Assembly: GCF_008124785.1 (NCBI RefSeq)
Contig: NZ_VNHU01000002.1
Span: 543,205 to 607,204, forward strand
Direction of reading: 5' to 3'
Length of the DNA: 64,000 nucleotides
Source: Aquimarina intermedia
GTDB taxonomy: Bacteria; Bacteroidota; Bacteroidia; Flavobacteriales; Flavobacteriaceae
Shown: piece by piece, positions 8,604 through 16,547 of the stretch
Numbering within the stretch: position 1 is the stretch's first letter
How the letters are laid out: each line of letters begins with the position of its first letter
Program-made: the position numbers and the translations under genes
Notes under the pieces: model-generated
Told to the model about the DNA's origin: nothing
The model's input: only the letters and a program-made list of their open reading frames with translations
Database searches by the model: none

Positions 8604-8642
8604 AAAAAAAAGCCTAAGTAGCAGATACTTAGGCTTTTTTGG
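8604..8642 (-). terminator. Terminator between carbonic anhydrase and downstream SulP gene
   Basis: AAGCCTAAGTA and TACTTAGGCTT flank a 5-base loop. Runs of T/A border both sides, so it can work in both directions; position suits termination after the carbonic anhydrase. Confidence 0.82.
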
Positions 8643-8659
8643 GAAAGTTTTAGGGTTTT

Positions 8660-9292
8660 CTAATTATCAAAGAAAGTAACCTTACCATCATTGATGTCGT
8701 ACATACCACCTATAATTATAATTTCTTTATTTTCCTCCATTTCGCGAAGTACTTCGCTTTGTTTTCTAATATTGTCAATTGTCAGGTGAACATTTTTAAC
8801 AGCCACTTCATTAACAAAATCAATATTTTTAGAAGTTCTCTTAGACGGATCAGAGGGCTCAGTAACTCCTTCAACTGCAGGTTTTATTTTACTAAGCAGG
8901 GCTGTCAAATTTCCTAACTTAGCATCGTCGCAGGCTCCTTTTACAGCACCGCAACTTGTATGACCCAATACCAATACTACTTTAGTGCCTGCAAGTTTAC
9001 AAGCGAATTCCATACTCCCTAAGATATCTTCATTCACAAAATTTCCCGCCACCCTTGCGCTAAAAATATCACCTATACCTTGATCAAAAATTAATTCTGA
9101 AGACACTCTGGAATCTATACAACTTAGAATAGTAGCGAATGGGTACTGTCCATTGGTAGTATCTTTCACTTGCTCTAAGAGATCCCTATCGGCTTTACTA
9201 TTATTTAAAAACCTTGCATTCCCTTCTTTGAGCATTTGTACTGCAACATCAGGGGTTATGCTCGCTTGTGTTTCTTTTGTATGTGCTTTCAT
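8660..9292 (-). CDS. Beta-class carbonic anhydrase
   Basis: A 210-residue cytoplasmic zinc enzyme interconverting CO2 and bicarbonate. Zinc ligands are C58, H111 and C114 (CIDSR at 58-62, GHTSCGAVKGA at 110-120), and the catalytic Asp-Arg dyad is D60-R62, all intact. No signal peptide. It lies 24 bases downstream of one SulP transporter and upstream of another, a context typical of inorganic-carbon handling. The anhydrase would supply or consume the bicarbonate moved by the transporters. Confidence 0.95.
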   Translation of the reverse strand: MKAHTKETQASITPDVAVQMLKEGNARFLNNSKADRDLLEQVKDTTNGQYPFATILSCIDSRVSSELIFDQGIGDIFSARVAGNFVNEDILGSMEFACKLAGTKVVLVLGHTSCGAVKGACDDAKLGNLTALLSKIKPAVEGVTEPSDPSKRTSKNIDFVNEVAVKNVHLTIDNIRKQSEVLREMEENKEIIIIGGMYDINDGKVTFFDN

Positions 9293-9316
9293 ATGTTGTG
9301 TATTTTAAAATTTTAG

Positions 9317-10897
9317 TTATTTTGTTCTCAAATTAATAAACTCAATATAACTCTGAGGGTTTTCTGCAATCCCACTTTCTGATATAAGTTTGATATTAAT
9401 ATTTTTATTTTTGGCCTTCTCAGAGAAGTCATCTAAGATTTCTATAATATCGTTGTCCAAATATCTCGTTTTTCTAACATCTAATGTAAGATGAGTATCC
9501 ATCGGTAATTGATCTAGCTCTTTTAAGATGGCGCCTTTATTAAAGAAAGTTACTTCTTCGGCCAGGGTCATTTTAATGCTATGCTGACCATTGCTTTTGT
9601 CCTCAATATGTAAAAAATGTGAATTTTGATAGCTTTTAATTAGAATGACTACAATTCCCACTAATAAACCTAGACCAATCCCCCACAATAAATCGATGAA
9701 TACAATTCCCAATACAGTCACCATGAAAGGTACAAATTGTTTCCAACCTAATAAATACATTGTCTTGAATAATTTAGGTTTGGCTAACTTATAACCTACA
9801 ATCAATAAAATAGAGGCTAACACCGACAGCGGAATCATATTTAATAATCTAGGAATTAGAATTACGGATATTAATAATAAAAATCCATGAATGATAGCCG
9901 ACATTTTTGTCTTTCCTCCAGACTGTATATTAGCTGAACTACGAACGATTACTTGCGTTACAGGCAAACCACCAATCATACCGGAAATAATATTTCCAGT
10001 TCCCTGTGCTAATAATTCTCTATTGGTTGGCGTGACTCTTTTTTCAGGATCAATTTTATCTGTAGCCTCTACGCAGAGTAAGGTTTCCAAACTAGCTACT
10101 AATGCAATTGTGAATGCTGTAACCCAAATTTCCGGTCTGGTAATTACTCCGAAATTTGGAAAACTAAATTGACCAAGAAAAGAAGTAAAGTCGTCCGGTA
10201 TAGGAACACTTACTAAATGATCTTTTGAAATAGAGAGTGCTTCTGAAGATGAAGTAAGTACATAATACAAAATACCTACTACAACAGCGACTAACGGACC
10301 TTGAATTATTTGAAAAATTTTACCCTGCTTACTTAATATCTTATCCCAAAGTAATAAAATTGCTAATCCAATTACCGCAATCACAGTGGCTCCCGGACTT
10401 ATAAAATTTATAGCATTGATAATTTCGGTAAAAGTGTTCTCCCCATCGATCTGGAAAAAAGAGAAATCTCCTTCTGGATCTGAATCATATCCAAAAAAGT
10501 GAGGGATTTGTTTTAGTATGATAATTATACCAATACCAGTTAACATTCCTTTAATTACTGAAGACGGAAAATAATAACCAATAATTCCTGCTTTTAAAGC
10601 ACCAAATACTAGTTGAATAACACCTCCTAGAACTACAGCCACAAGAAAATTCTCATAGCCTCCTAATGCGCCTATTGCTGTTAGCACAATTGCAGCTAAT
10701 CCCGCAGCAGGACCACTGACACCAATTTGCGAACCACTCAATGCTCCTACTATTATCCCACCTACAATTCCTGCAATAAGGCCTGAAAAAAGTGGTGCTC
10801 CACTCGCTAATGCGATTCCCAAACATAATGGTAGTGCTACAAAAAATACTACAATACTAGCTGGAAGATCATTTTTTATATTTTTAAAAATGCTCAT
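9317..10897 (-). CDS. SulP family anion (probably bicarbonate) transporter with STAS domain
   Basis: A 526-residue SLC26/SulP membrane protein beginning MSIFKNIKNDLPAS. The core carries conserved helices such as GSQIGVSGPAAGLAAI and LFGATDKI-like segment ETLLCVEATDKIDP. A C-terminal STAS domain spans about 440-526 (LTLDVRKTRYLDNDIIEILDDF). It is compact compared with the 617-residue paralogue. Immediately upstream of a beta-carbonic anhydrase, it is likely a bicarbonate transporter (BicA-like by context, not proven). Confidence 0.92.
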   Translation of the reverse strand: MSIFKNIKNDLPASIVVFFVALPLCLGIALASGAPLFSGLIAGIVGGIIVGALSGSQIGVSGPAAGLAAIVLTAIGALGGYENFLVAVVLGGVIQLVFGALKAGIIGYYFPSSVIKGMLTGIGIIIILKQIPHFFGYDSDPEGDFSFFQIDGENTFTEIINAINFISPGATVIAVIGLAILLLWDKILSKQGKIFQIIQGPLVAVVVGILYYVLTSSSEALSISKDHLVSVPIPDDFTSFLGQFSFPNFGVITRPEIWVTAFTIALVASLETLLCVEATDKIDPEKRVTPTNRELLAQGTGNIISGMIGGLPVTQVIVRSSANIQSGGKTKMSAIIHGFLLLISVILIPRLLNMIPLSVLASILLIVGYKLAKPKLFKTMYLLGWKQFVPFMVTVLGIVFIDLLWGIGLGLLVGIVVILIKSYQNSHFLHIEDKSNGQHSIKMTLAEEVTFFNKGAILKELDQLPMDTHLTLDVRKTRYLDNDIIEILDDFSEKAKNKNINIKLISESGIAENPQSYIEFINLRTK

Positions 10898-10927
10898 AAT
10901 TTAAAATTTCTTTGGTACCCATATAGG

Positions 10928-10973
10928 GTATACTATTTCATTTTGATAACGAGAAGATAGTATACAACTTCTC
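10928..10973. promoter_or_regulatory. Nested inverted repeats ahead of the SulP-carbonic anhydrase genes
   Basis: GTATACTAT (10928-10936) and ATAGTATAC (10957-10965) are perfect 9-base arms. GAGAAG (10951-10956) and CTTCTC (10968-10973) form a second hairpin that shares sequence with the first. No T tract follows on the minus strand. It could be an operator or mutually exclusive mRNA structure. Confidence 0.5.
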
Positions 10974-11008
10974 TGATAAAACGGACTAAATAAAGTTTGC
11001 TGAAAAAA

Positions 11009-11341
11009 TTACGAATAATCTGGAGGAGGTGTAGTGTATTCTAGGTATACAGAAGAATTACCAAAGTAAATTTCGGGATACTGATCGCAACAATAGTAAA
11101 TTATTGCCAGGGCTTTGTCGTTGACAACTTGAGAAATAATCTCTTTTTCTTTGCTATCATCTTTTTCTTCAGAATTTTCTTTTCCTTCAGAATCCGATTT
11201 CTCTTCTCCATCTTCCAGTACTGAAATCATAGAGGCTGTTTCATCTTGATAACAGTTCAATAACAATAAAGTGTAATTACCCAAACTTATTAAAAAACAT
11301 GTTATGATTAAAATTCGTGCTGTCTGAAGTTTTGTTATCAA
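11009..11341 (-). CDS. Small membrane-anchored protein with acidic linker, SulP/carbonic anhydrase neighbour
   Basis: A 110-residue protein: one N-terminal membrane helix or uncleaved signal (residues 8-29), a D/E/K/S-rich low-complexity linker (43-70), then a short hydrophobic/aromatic tail with a CC pair and a proline-rich end (TTPPPDYS). It is the first gene upstream of the SulP-anhydrase genes and faces the same way. No family recognised; it may be an accessory or regulatory subunit by position only. Confidence 0.6.
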   Translation of the reverse strand: MITKLQTARILIITCFLISLGNYTLLLLNCYQDETASMISVLEDGEEKSDSEGKENSEEKDDSKEKEIISQVVNDKALAIIYYCCDQYPEIYFGNSSVYLEYTTPPPDYS

Positions 11342-11360
11342 TTAGAAAAATATTAGGAGA

Positions 11361-11368
11361 CAAAAATA
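11361..11368 (-). promoter_or_regulatory. Candidate -7 box upstream of the small acidic protein
   Basis: Minus-strand TATTTTTG matches TAnnTTTG, 19 bases upstream of the ATG; no convincing -33 element at the right spacing. Confidence 0.33.
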
Positions 11369-11446
11369 AAGGTAAAGCTTTCAGGTTTTGTTAAATCAAA
11401 TGTAAAATTATTTGAACAAAGGTAAATAAAAACAAAAATTTACTAC

Positions 11447-12196
11447 TTATAATTCCTTTAAATTCTTGGAAAACATCCATCCGCTTTTACCATCAGCTAG
11501 CCTGATGTTTTTCCAACTGTTTACTGTGCTGATAACTTTGACCTTAGTTCCCTCATGCAGTTCAAAAAGCTCTTCACTCCCAAGATTTGGCTCGCTTAAC
11601 ACCGCACTTTCTTTGGCAAAAATAATGGCATATTGATTGTTAGCCTTTAAAGACTGTTGTTGTTGAGCCAAAAAAATGATAAAAATCCCGATACCAAAAG
11701 ATAACCAAGAACCTACAAAAAACCAACGTTTTTTTCTGGTGTCTGATGACCGTTGGTATCCAATAAACAATAGAACAAATGAAAGTATGCAAAATACAGA
11801 CAACCATGCCCATGTTTGTAATGAGAATAATGAGACTGTACGTTTAAATATTTTAGACAAAAATCCCTGTGGTATTTCGTCAATGACATCAACTGTCGCG
11901 TTACGTGCGAACGTCAAATTATTCTTTATATCTTGATTTGTTGGATTTAAACTTAAGGCCTTCTCGTAATAATAAATGCTGGGCCCTATTTCATTTTGTT
12001 TGTAATACGCATTAGCAAGATTAAAATATAATTCTTCAGACTCATACCCCTCCTCTATAACTCTAAGGTAATTTTTGATCGCTTCTTCGTATTTTTTTGC
12101 AGTATACAGTGCGTTTCCTCTATCAAAACTTTCTGTTTGCTGAGCACAAACACCTATACTCATTAAAAAAATAAATAAACCTACTATATTCTTCAT
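11447..12196 (-). CDS. batE: BatE: TPR and SH3 domain protein of the Bat operon
   Basis: A 249-residue protein. The signal peptide ends near VCAQ (residue 19). TPR repeats span about 20-110 (YFNLANAYYKQNEIGPSIYYYEKALSLNP). Two membrane helices follow (about 133-153 and 161-180) and a bacterial SH3-like domain closes the protein (LHEGTKVKVISTVNSWKNIRLADGKSGWM). This is the usual BatE architecture. Bat proteins are linked to aerotolerance and oxidative stress in Bacteroides and Leptospira; the biochemical activity is unknown. It is the last gene of the operon, 11 bases after batD. Confidence 0.9.
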   Translation of the reverse strand: MKNIVGLFIFLMSIGVCAQQTESFDRGNALYTAKKYEEAIKNYLRVIEEGYESEELYFNLANAYYKQNEIGPSIYYYEKALSLNPTNQDIKNNLTFARNATVDVIDEIPQGFLSKIFKRTVSLFSLQTWAWLSVFCILSFVLLFIGYQRSSDTRKKRWFFVGSWLSFGIGIFIIFLAQQQQSLKANNQYAIIFAKESAVLSEPNLGSEELFELHEGTKVKVISTVNSWKNIRLADGKSGWMFSKNLKEL

Positions 12197-12207
12197 TTTG
12201 TTTCTCT

Positions 12208-13974
12208 TTACAGTTGTTTATCCATGGCAGCTATCACCCGCGAAGCTTTCTCGTAATCCTGTTGCATTGCTGTAGAAGATAGCGGAGTGTATCTTGCAAA
12301 TTCGCAACTCTCCAGTAATGCAACAAACTCAATAACCAACGCGTCGTCTACCTGACGCTCTCTCAGCAACCGCTGAATACGATCCTTACTCATATCACTG
12401 GTTTGTATTTGAAGCTTTGCTTTCAAGTAATTGTGCAACGCACGCTCCATAGCTATATAAAAGGACTTAGGTTCACCTAGATTTTTTTTGGCTTCAGATA
12501 GATATTTTCTGGCCAATTTATCAGCTCTACGAACTCTACTACCGACAACATCATTCTTTCTGGCTTCTTGTTTTTTACCAAAAAATAAAAACAACGGGAT
12601 AGCGAGTAAAGGTGTAATTAACGCTGTCCAATAGAGAGCTGACCCAAAGAAAGGTTCGCTGTTAATTTCTTTTAGGGTAGTTTTTAATTTAATAAACTTA
12701 AATTGTCTTCCACTCTGTGTGACAACTTGTTTTTGCACAGTATCATCTGAAGAAGTGACTATGCGTTGACCATCGGGTCCTTTTCCTACATTCAATAGGA
12801 CTTCTTGTGATGTAATTGTTTTATAGGAATTAGAGGACACATCGAAATAAGAAAAGCGCAACGCAGGAATCGGATATTTGCCTTTGAACTGAGGAACCAG
12901 GGTGTACGTGTCTGTTACCGTACCTTCCATACCCCCTAAATTTGTACGTACTCGTTCGCTGTGTTCCGGCTCATATTGTTCCAAACCGCTTGGCACAGTT
13001 AAATTGGGAAGATCAAATAATTTTAAATTTCCTTCTCCGCTCACCTCAACTTTTACTTCTAAGGACTCTGAAGCGTCCAGTTCAGTTCTACTCGCTTTTA
13101 CTTTGAAATCAAAATCACCCACCGCTCCGGTAAATCCCTCCGGTTTCCCGTTTTCGGGTAAAGGTTTGACGTTGATTGTGCGATTGCCGGCGGCGACCGT
13201 TTTATTTACGGTTGAGTACAGTCTACCTCCAAAAATATCTCTGCGGTTAGTTGGTACATCCACAGCGATAGAAAGCGTAAGAGGTTCGATGTTTAACTTA
13301 CCTGTTTTTTGTGGATATAAAACGGTTTTACGAAGCACCACATATCTATAGGGCTCTCCTTCATAGGTTCCATTTTCCACTTTAAGTTGCTTCATATCGA
13401 TAGCCTGACTCCAAAAATCACTGTATTTTGGGCTATCCAGTTCGTTCCAGTTGCTTACACTGATTCTAGGACTTACATACAATTTGTACACCACCGTTAT
13501 CGCTTCATTCAAATACGGATTAGCTTTGGAAACTTCTGCAACTAAATGTAAGTTTTCACTAGCAATATAATCTGAATTATTTCCGTCTTTGGGTTTGTCG
13601 ACCGCAGCGGTTACCTCAACTCGTACCGGTAAGGTTTTATAAGTTTCACCATCTATTTGAATCTGTGCTTGTGCAATAGTAAATTTTCCGCGTTGTGTAG
13701 GGGCAAGAAAATAGCTAAACGTTTTTGCATACGACCGTTTACCATTAATCCATGAGTTACTAATAGATTGATTGGGGCCACCCACTACCGTAAAACCCGA
13801 AAAATCAGGTGGGGTAAAATTATCGCCATCCTGGTTCATCTCAAAATCAACCCGTAAACGTTCATTAACGCCCAATTTTTTCTTACTAACCTTTGCTTCA
13901 AACTTTACTTGTGCCGTAGAAAACGTAACAGCACTTAAAGTAAAGAGCACCCATAACATTAATTTCAACTTCAT
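12208..13974 (-). CDS. batD: BatD: membrane protein of the Bat operon
   Basis: I start this at the internal ATG (13972-13974), which gives a proper signal peptide (MKLKLMLWVLFTLSAVTFSTAQ). The longer frame from 14010 adds 12 unlikely residues. The protein is 588 residues with BatD-type Ig-like beta domains in the periplasm. A single membrane helix (about residue 470-490, ALYWTALITPLLAIPLFLFF) is followed by a cytoplasmic helical tail. BatD is the beta-rich partner of the VWA proteins BatA/BatB. It lies between batC and batE with 44- and 11-base gaps. Confidence 0.9.
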   Translation of the reverse strand: MKLKLMLWVLFTLSAVTFSTAQVKFEAKVSKKKLGVNERLRVDFEMNQDGDNFTPPDFSGFTVVGGPNQSISNSWINGKRSYAKTFSYFLAPTQRGKFTIAQAQIQIDGETYKTLPVRVEVTAAVDKPKDGNNSDYIASENLHLVAEVSKANPYLNEAITVVYKLYVSPRISVSNWNELDSPKYSDFWSQAIDMKQLKVENGTYEGEPYRYVVLRKTVLYPQKTGKLNIEPLTLSIAVDVPTNRRDIFGGRLYSTVNKTVAAGNRTINVKPLPENGKPEGFTGAVGDFDFKVKASRTELDASESLEVKVEVSGEGNLKLFDLPNLTVPSGLEQYEPEHSERVRTNLGGMEGTVTDTYTLVPQFKGKYPIPALRFSYFDVSSNSYKTITSQEVLLNVGKGPDGQRIVTSSDDTVQKQVVTQSGRQFKFIKLKTTLKEINSEPFFGSALYWTALITPLLAIPLFLFFGKKQEARKNDVVGSRVRRADKLARKYLSEAKKNLGEPKSFYIAMERALHNYLKAKLQIQTSDMSKDRIQRLLRERQVDDALVIEFVALLESCEFARYTPLSSTAMQQDYEKASRVIAAMDKQL

Positions 13975-14017
13975 TATTACAATATTTTCTGGAAAAGTAA
14001 ACTGATACAATCGGCTA

Positions 14018-14914
14018 TTACCAATCCTTATCTGTTTGCTTCACATTTCCTTTAACCTTTTTAGCATTAATCTTATCCTGTACTTTCTTTTCCTGATTAT
14101 TCATCGCTTCAAGTAAACTCTTTACCTGCTGTGGTGATAACTGACCCTGAACGGGCTTAGGAGCTCCTTGTTGTGGTTCATCTTTCTTGTCACCAGCATC
14201 CTTCCCTTCATCAGTTTTATCATCTTTAGGTTCTCCATTCTTTTTGTCATCTTTTGGATCATCACCTTCTTTTTCTTTATCTCCTTGGTCACCCTGATCT
14301 TTTTTATCTCCCTGATCACCTTTTTCTTTCTGATCCTTATCTTTCTTGTCCTGGTCTCCCTGATCCCCTTGATCTTTTTTATCTTGGTCTTTTTGATCCT
14401 TGTTCTGGTCTTTATCGTCCTGATCCTGATCTTTGTTTTGCTCTTGCTTTTTTTCTTCTTCCTCAAGCATCTTTTTTGCTAATGCCAGATTATATCGAGT
14501 TTCATTATCCTTTGTGTTATTTCTTAAAGCATTTTTATAAGCTTCGACCGCTTCTTGATATTTTTTTTGCTCCATAAAGGTGTTCCCCAAATTATGAAAT
14601 GCTTTATGCTTTTCTAATTTGTTGGTTGCCGTTTTTGTGGTTTCTGCATATCGTACGATAGCCTCATCGTACTTTTCTGAATTGTAATACGCATTACCTA
14701 AATTATATTTAGCATCTACAGCATCAGGATTTTTGGCTATTGCCTTTCGATATTCACCTTCGGCTTTGGGGAAATTACCATCCCTGATCAAACTTTGGTT
14801 ACCTAGTGCCAAATGCTCTTTTGCTTCACTCTCTAATTGTTTTAAATCCTTCTCCTGTGCAAAAGAAAGTATCGTCCAACAACATGCTATAATACATATA
14901 CTCTTTTTCATCAT
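14018..14914 (-). CDS. batC: BatC: TPR protein with charged low-complexity tail
   Basis: A 298-residue exported protein. The signal peptide (MMKKSICIIACCWTILSFAQ) is followed by about three TPRs (residues 25-145; AEGEYRKAIAKNPDAVDAKYNLGNAYY type). Then a roughly 110-residue K/D/Q/G/E-rich region appears with repeated DQGD/KKDQ units, and a short conserved end (QLSPQQVKSLLEAMNNQEKKVQDKI). TPR plus low-complexity charged region is typical of BatC. Start is MM at 14912-14914; the second Met is equally possible. Confidence 0.9.
   Translation of the reverse strand: MMKKSICIIACCWTILSFAQEKDLKQLESEAKEHLALGNQSLIRDGNFPKAEGEYRKAIAKNPDAVDAKYNLGNAYYNSEKYDEAIVRYAETTKTATNKLEKHKAFHNLGNTFMEQKKYQEAVEAYKNALRNNTKDNETRYNLALAKKMLEEEEKKQEQNKDQDQDDKDQNKDQKDQDKKDQGDQGDQDKKDKDQKEKGDQGDKKDQGDQGDKEKEGDDPKDDKKNGEPKDDKTDEGKDAGDKKDEPQQGAPKPVQGQLSPQQVKSLLEAMNNQEKKVQDKINAKKVKGNVKQTDKDW
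14195..14460. repeat. Low-complexity coding repeat in batC
   Basis: Degenerate short repeats around CTGATC, TTTTTATC and CTTTCTTGT encode the K/D/Q/G tract. The near-absence of stop codons creates long spurious frames on both strands. Confidence 0.8.
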
Positions 14915-14917
14915 CCT

Positions 14918-15952
14918 TTAATTTTCATTGAACAGATTCAATTTTTTTACCCATGAGGTTTTAGGCTCTAAAAGAAAAACATCAAGCAGCAATAGTAAGA
15001 ATCCCAATCCCAAAAACCATTGGAATTGATCCTGAAAATCTGCAAACTGCTTTGCTTCAAATTCTTTTTTATCCATATTCTGCAGGATCTCTGTAACCTG
15101 AGATACAACCTCTTTAGTCCTAGTACCATCAAGGTATGTGCCATTTGCTTCCTTTGCAATTTCCTGTAAAGTTGTCGGGTTCAACTTGGTTATTACGGTC
15201 TCTCCAGCGCGATTCTTCTTATAAGATTGTACAATTCCGTTTCTTTTAATCGGGATCGGACCTCCTTTAAGGGTCCCTACGCCGATTGTATAGATTTGAA
15301 TTCCTTCTTTTGCAGCTTCCTCGGCAATGGCTCCTACATTACCCTCATGATCCTCACCATCGCTAATTAGAAAGAGGACACGATTGGTTTGTTCCTCGTC
15401 ATTGTAATATGTTTTTGCCAGGGCAATCGCTTCATTAATAGCTGTTCCTTGTGAAGAAAGCATATCAGTATTCATTGCTTGCAGAAACATTTTGGCAGAA
15501 GCGTAATCCGTGGTTATTGGCAGTTGAGGAAAAGCACTGGCTGCATATGCAATAATACCCACTCGGTCGCTGGCCAAACTATTGATTATTTGTGTTACTA
15601 ATTGTTTAGATTTTTCTAATCGATTCGGCGCTATATCCTCTGCCATCATACTTTTAGATACATCAACAGCAAATACCACGTCGACCCCTTCTCGTTTTAC
15701 GGTTTCCAGCTTGGTACCAATTTTTGGGTTTACCAACGCCATTGCAAAACACGTGAACGCCAAACAAAGAATTAATATCTTAAGAACAGGCTTAAAAATT
15801 GATCTATTCGGGCTCAGAAAATTCATCAGCCTGGGATCTGCAAATCGCTTCTGCATCGATTTCTTCCACAATACCGTCCCTATAAATAACAGGAGTATTA
15901 AAGGAATTATCAACAACAGCCAGAAATATATTTTTTCTTCTAATAAATACAT
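14918..15952 (-). CDS. batB: BatB: von Willebrand factor A domain membrane protein
   Basis: A 344-residue inner-membrane protein. N-terminal membrane helices (about 8-28 and 57-75) precede a VWA domain with an intact MIDAS motif DVSKS at 97-101 and the metal-coordinating region FLISDGEDHEGNVG. A C-terminal helix (about 315-333) anchors it again. It is the second VWA protein of the Bat operon. The stop is 3 bases before the batC start, so coupling is likely. Confidence 0.93.
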   Translation of the reverse strand: MYLLEEKIYFWLLLIIPLILLLFIGTVLWKKSMQKRFADPRLMNFLSPNRSIFKPVLKILILCLAFTCFAMALVNPKIGTKLETVKREGVDVVFAVDVSKSMMAEDIAPNRLEKSKQLVTQIINSLASDRVGIIAYAASAFPQLPITTDYASAKMFLQAMNTDMLSSQGTAINEAIALAKTYYNDEEQTNRVLFLISDGEDHEGNVGAIAEEAAKEGIQIYTIGVGTLKGGPIPIKRNGIVQSYKKNRAGETVITKLNPTTLQEIAKEANGTYLDGTRTKEVVSQVTEILQNMDKKEFEAKQFADFQDQFQWFLGLGFLLLLLDVFLLEPKTSWVKKLNLFNEN

Positions 15953-15965
15953 ATCATTATTATTT

Positions 15966-16490
15966 CTATAGCGGATTAATTAATTGTGCAAACTTTGTAA
16001 TTTTCTCTTTCACTTCTTTCGGAATACTGTCCACTTCTACCCAAGTATGTATATCACCTATGAATTTCATTCCTAAGTAATCCGCACTTCGGACAAAAGG
16101 CATCGTAAAACTCTCATCACGATCATCATGATTACTACAACTAATTACAGCCATATTTTTACCTCTTAGCATACGCCCATATTCCTTCTCCTTATTTAAA
16201 AAATCAGAAATCCGATCTAAAAACACCTTTGTGATACCACTCATGGTATACCAATAAATTGGTGTTGCAAATACAATAGTTTGATAATTTTCAACTAACA
16301 TTTTAAATAATTCATTAAAATCGTCATCATAATTTAAAAAATTATAATCGTAATGATTTATTCTCTTTTGACTCAAATCTATCACATCATAAGCTATTTT
16401 TTCTCTTAACAATGAAACTACCTTAGCAGTATCTCCATCACTTCTCGAACTTCCTAGTAATATGATTCCTTGATTCAAATTCAAATTCAA
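15966..16490 (-). CDS. NADPH-dependent FMN reductase / flavodoxin-fold protein inside the Bat operon
   Basis: A 174-residue cytoplasmic flavodoxin-fold protein. The FMN-phosphate loop GSSRSDGDT (residues 13-21) and the FMN_red-type segment ATPIYWYTMSGITKVFLDRI (about 75-94) are clear. Such proteins use NAD(P)H to reduce FMN, quinones or iron-sulfur partners. It sits between batA and batB in the same orientation, with gaps of 57 and 13 bases, and is not part of the canonical Bat operon. The first six residues (MNLNLN) come from a hexamer tandem repeat, so a slightly different start is conceivable. A redox link to the Bat system is inference from position. Confidence 0.85.
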   Translation of the reverse strand: MNLNLNQGIILLGSSRSDGDTAKVVSLLREKIAYDVIDLSQKRINHYDYNFLNYDDDFNELFKMLVENYQTIVFATPIYWYTMSGITKVFLDRISDFLNKEKEYGRMLRGKNMAVISCSNHDDRDESFTMPFVRSADYLGMKFIGDIHTWVEVDSIPKEVKEKITKFAQLINPL

Positions 16491-16497
16491 ATTATTA
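16472..16497. repeat. Hexamer repeat at the flavoprotein start
   Basis: TTCAAA repeated three to four times (AATTTG on the coding strand) spans the start codon of the flavoprotein; it encodes NLNLN. Confidence 0.6.
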
Positions 16498-16547
16498 ATT
16501 TAAAAAAATGTGGCCTTTTTGAGGTCTTTATACATGACAATCAAATA

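Noticed and set aside
14122..14482. Long open frames on both strands inside batC (for example 14122-14466 and 14168-14482)
   Set aside because: They are products of the K/D/Q/G low-complexity repeat, giving extremely basic or hydrophobic peptides; batC itself has signal peptide and TPRs in the other frame.
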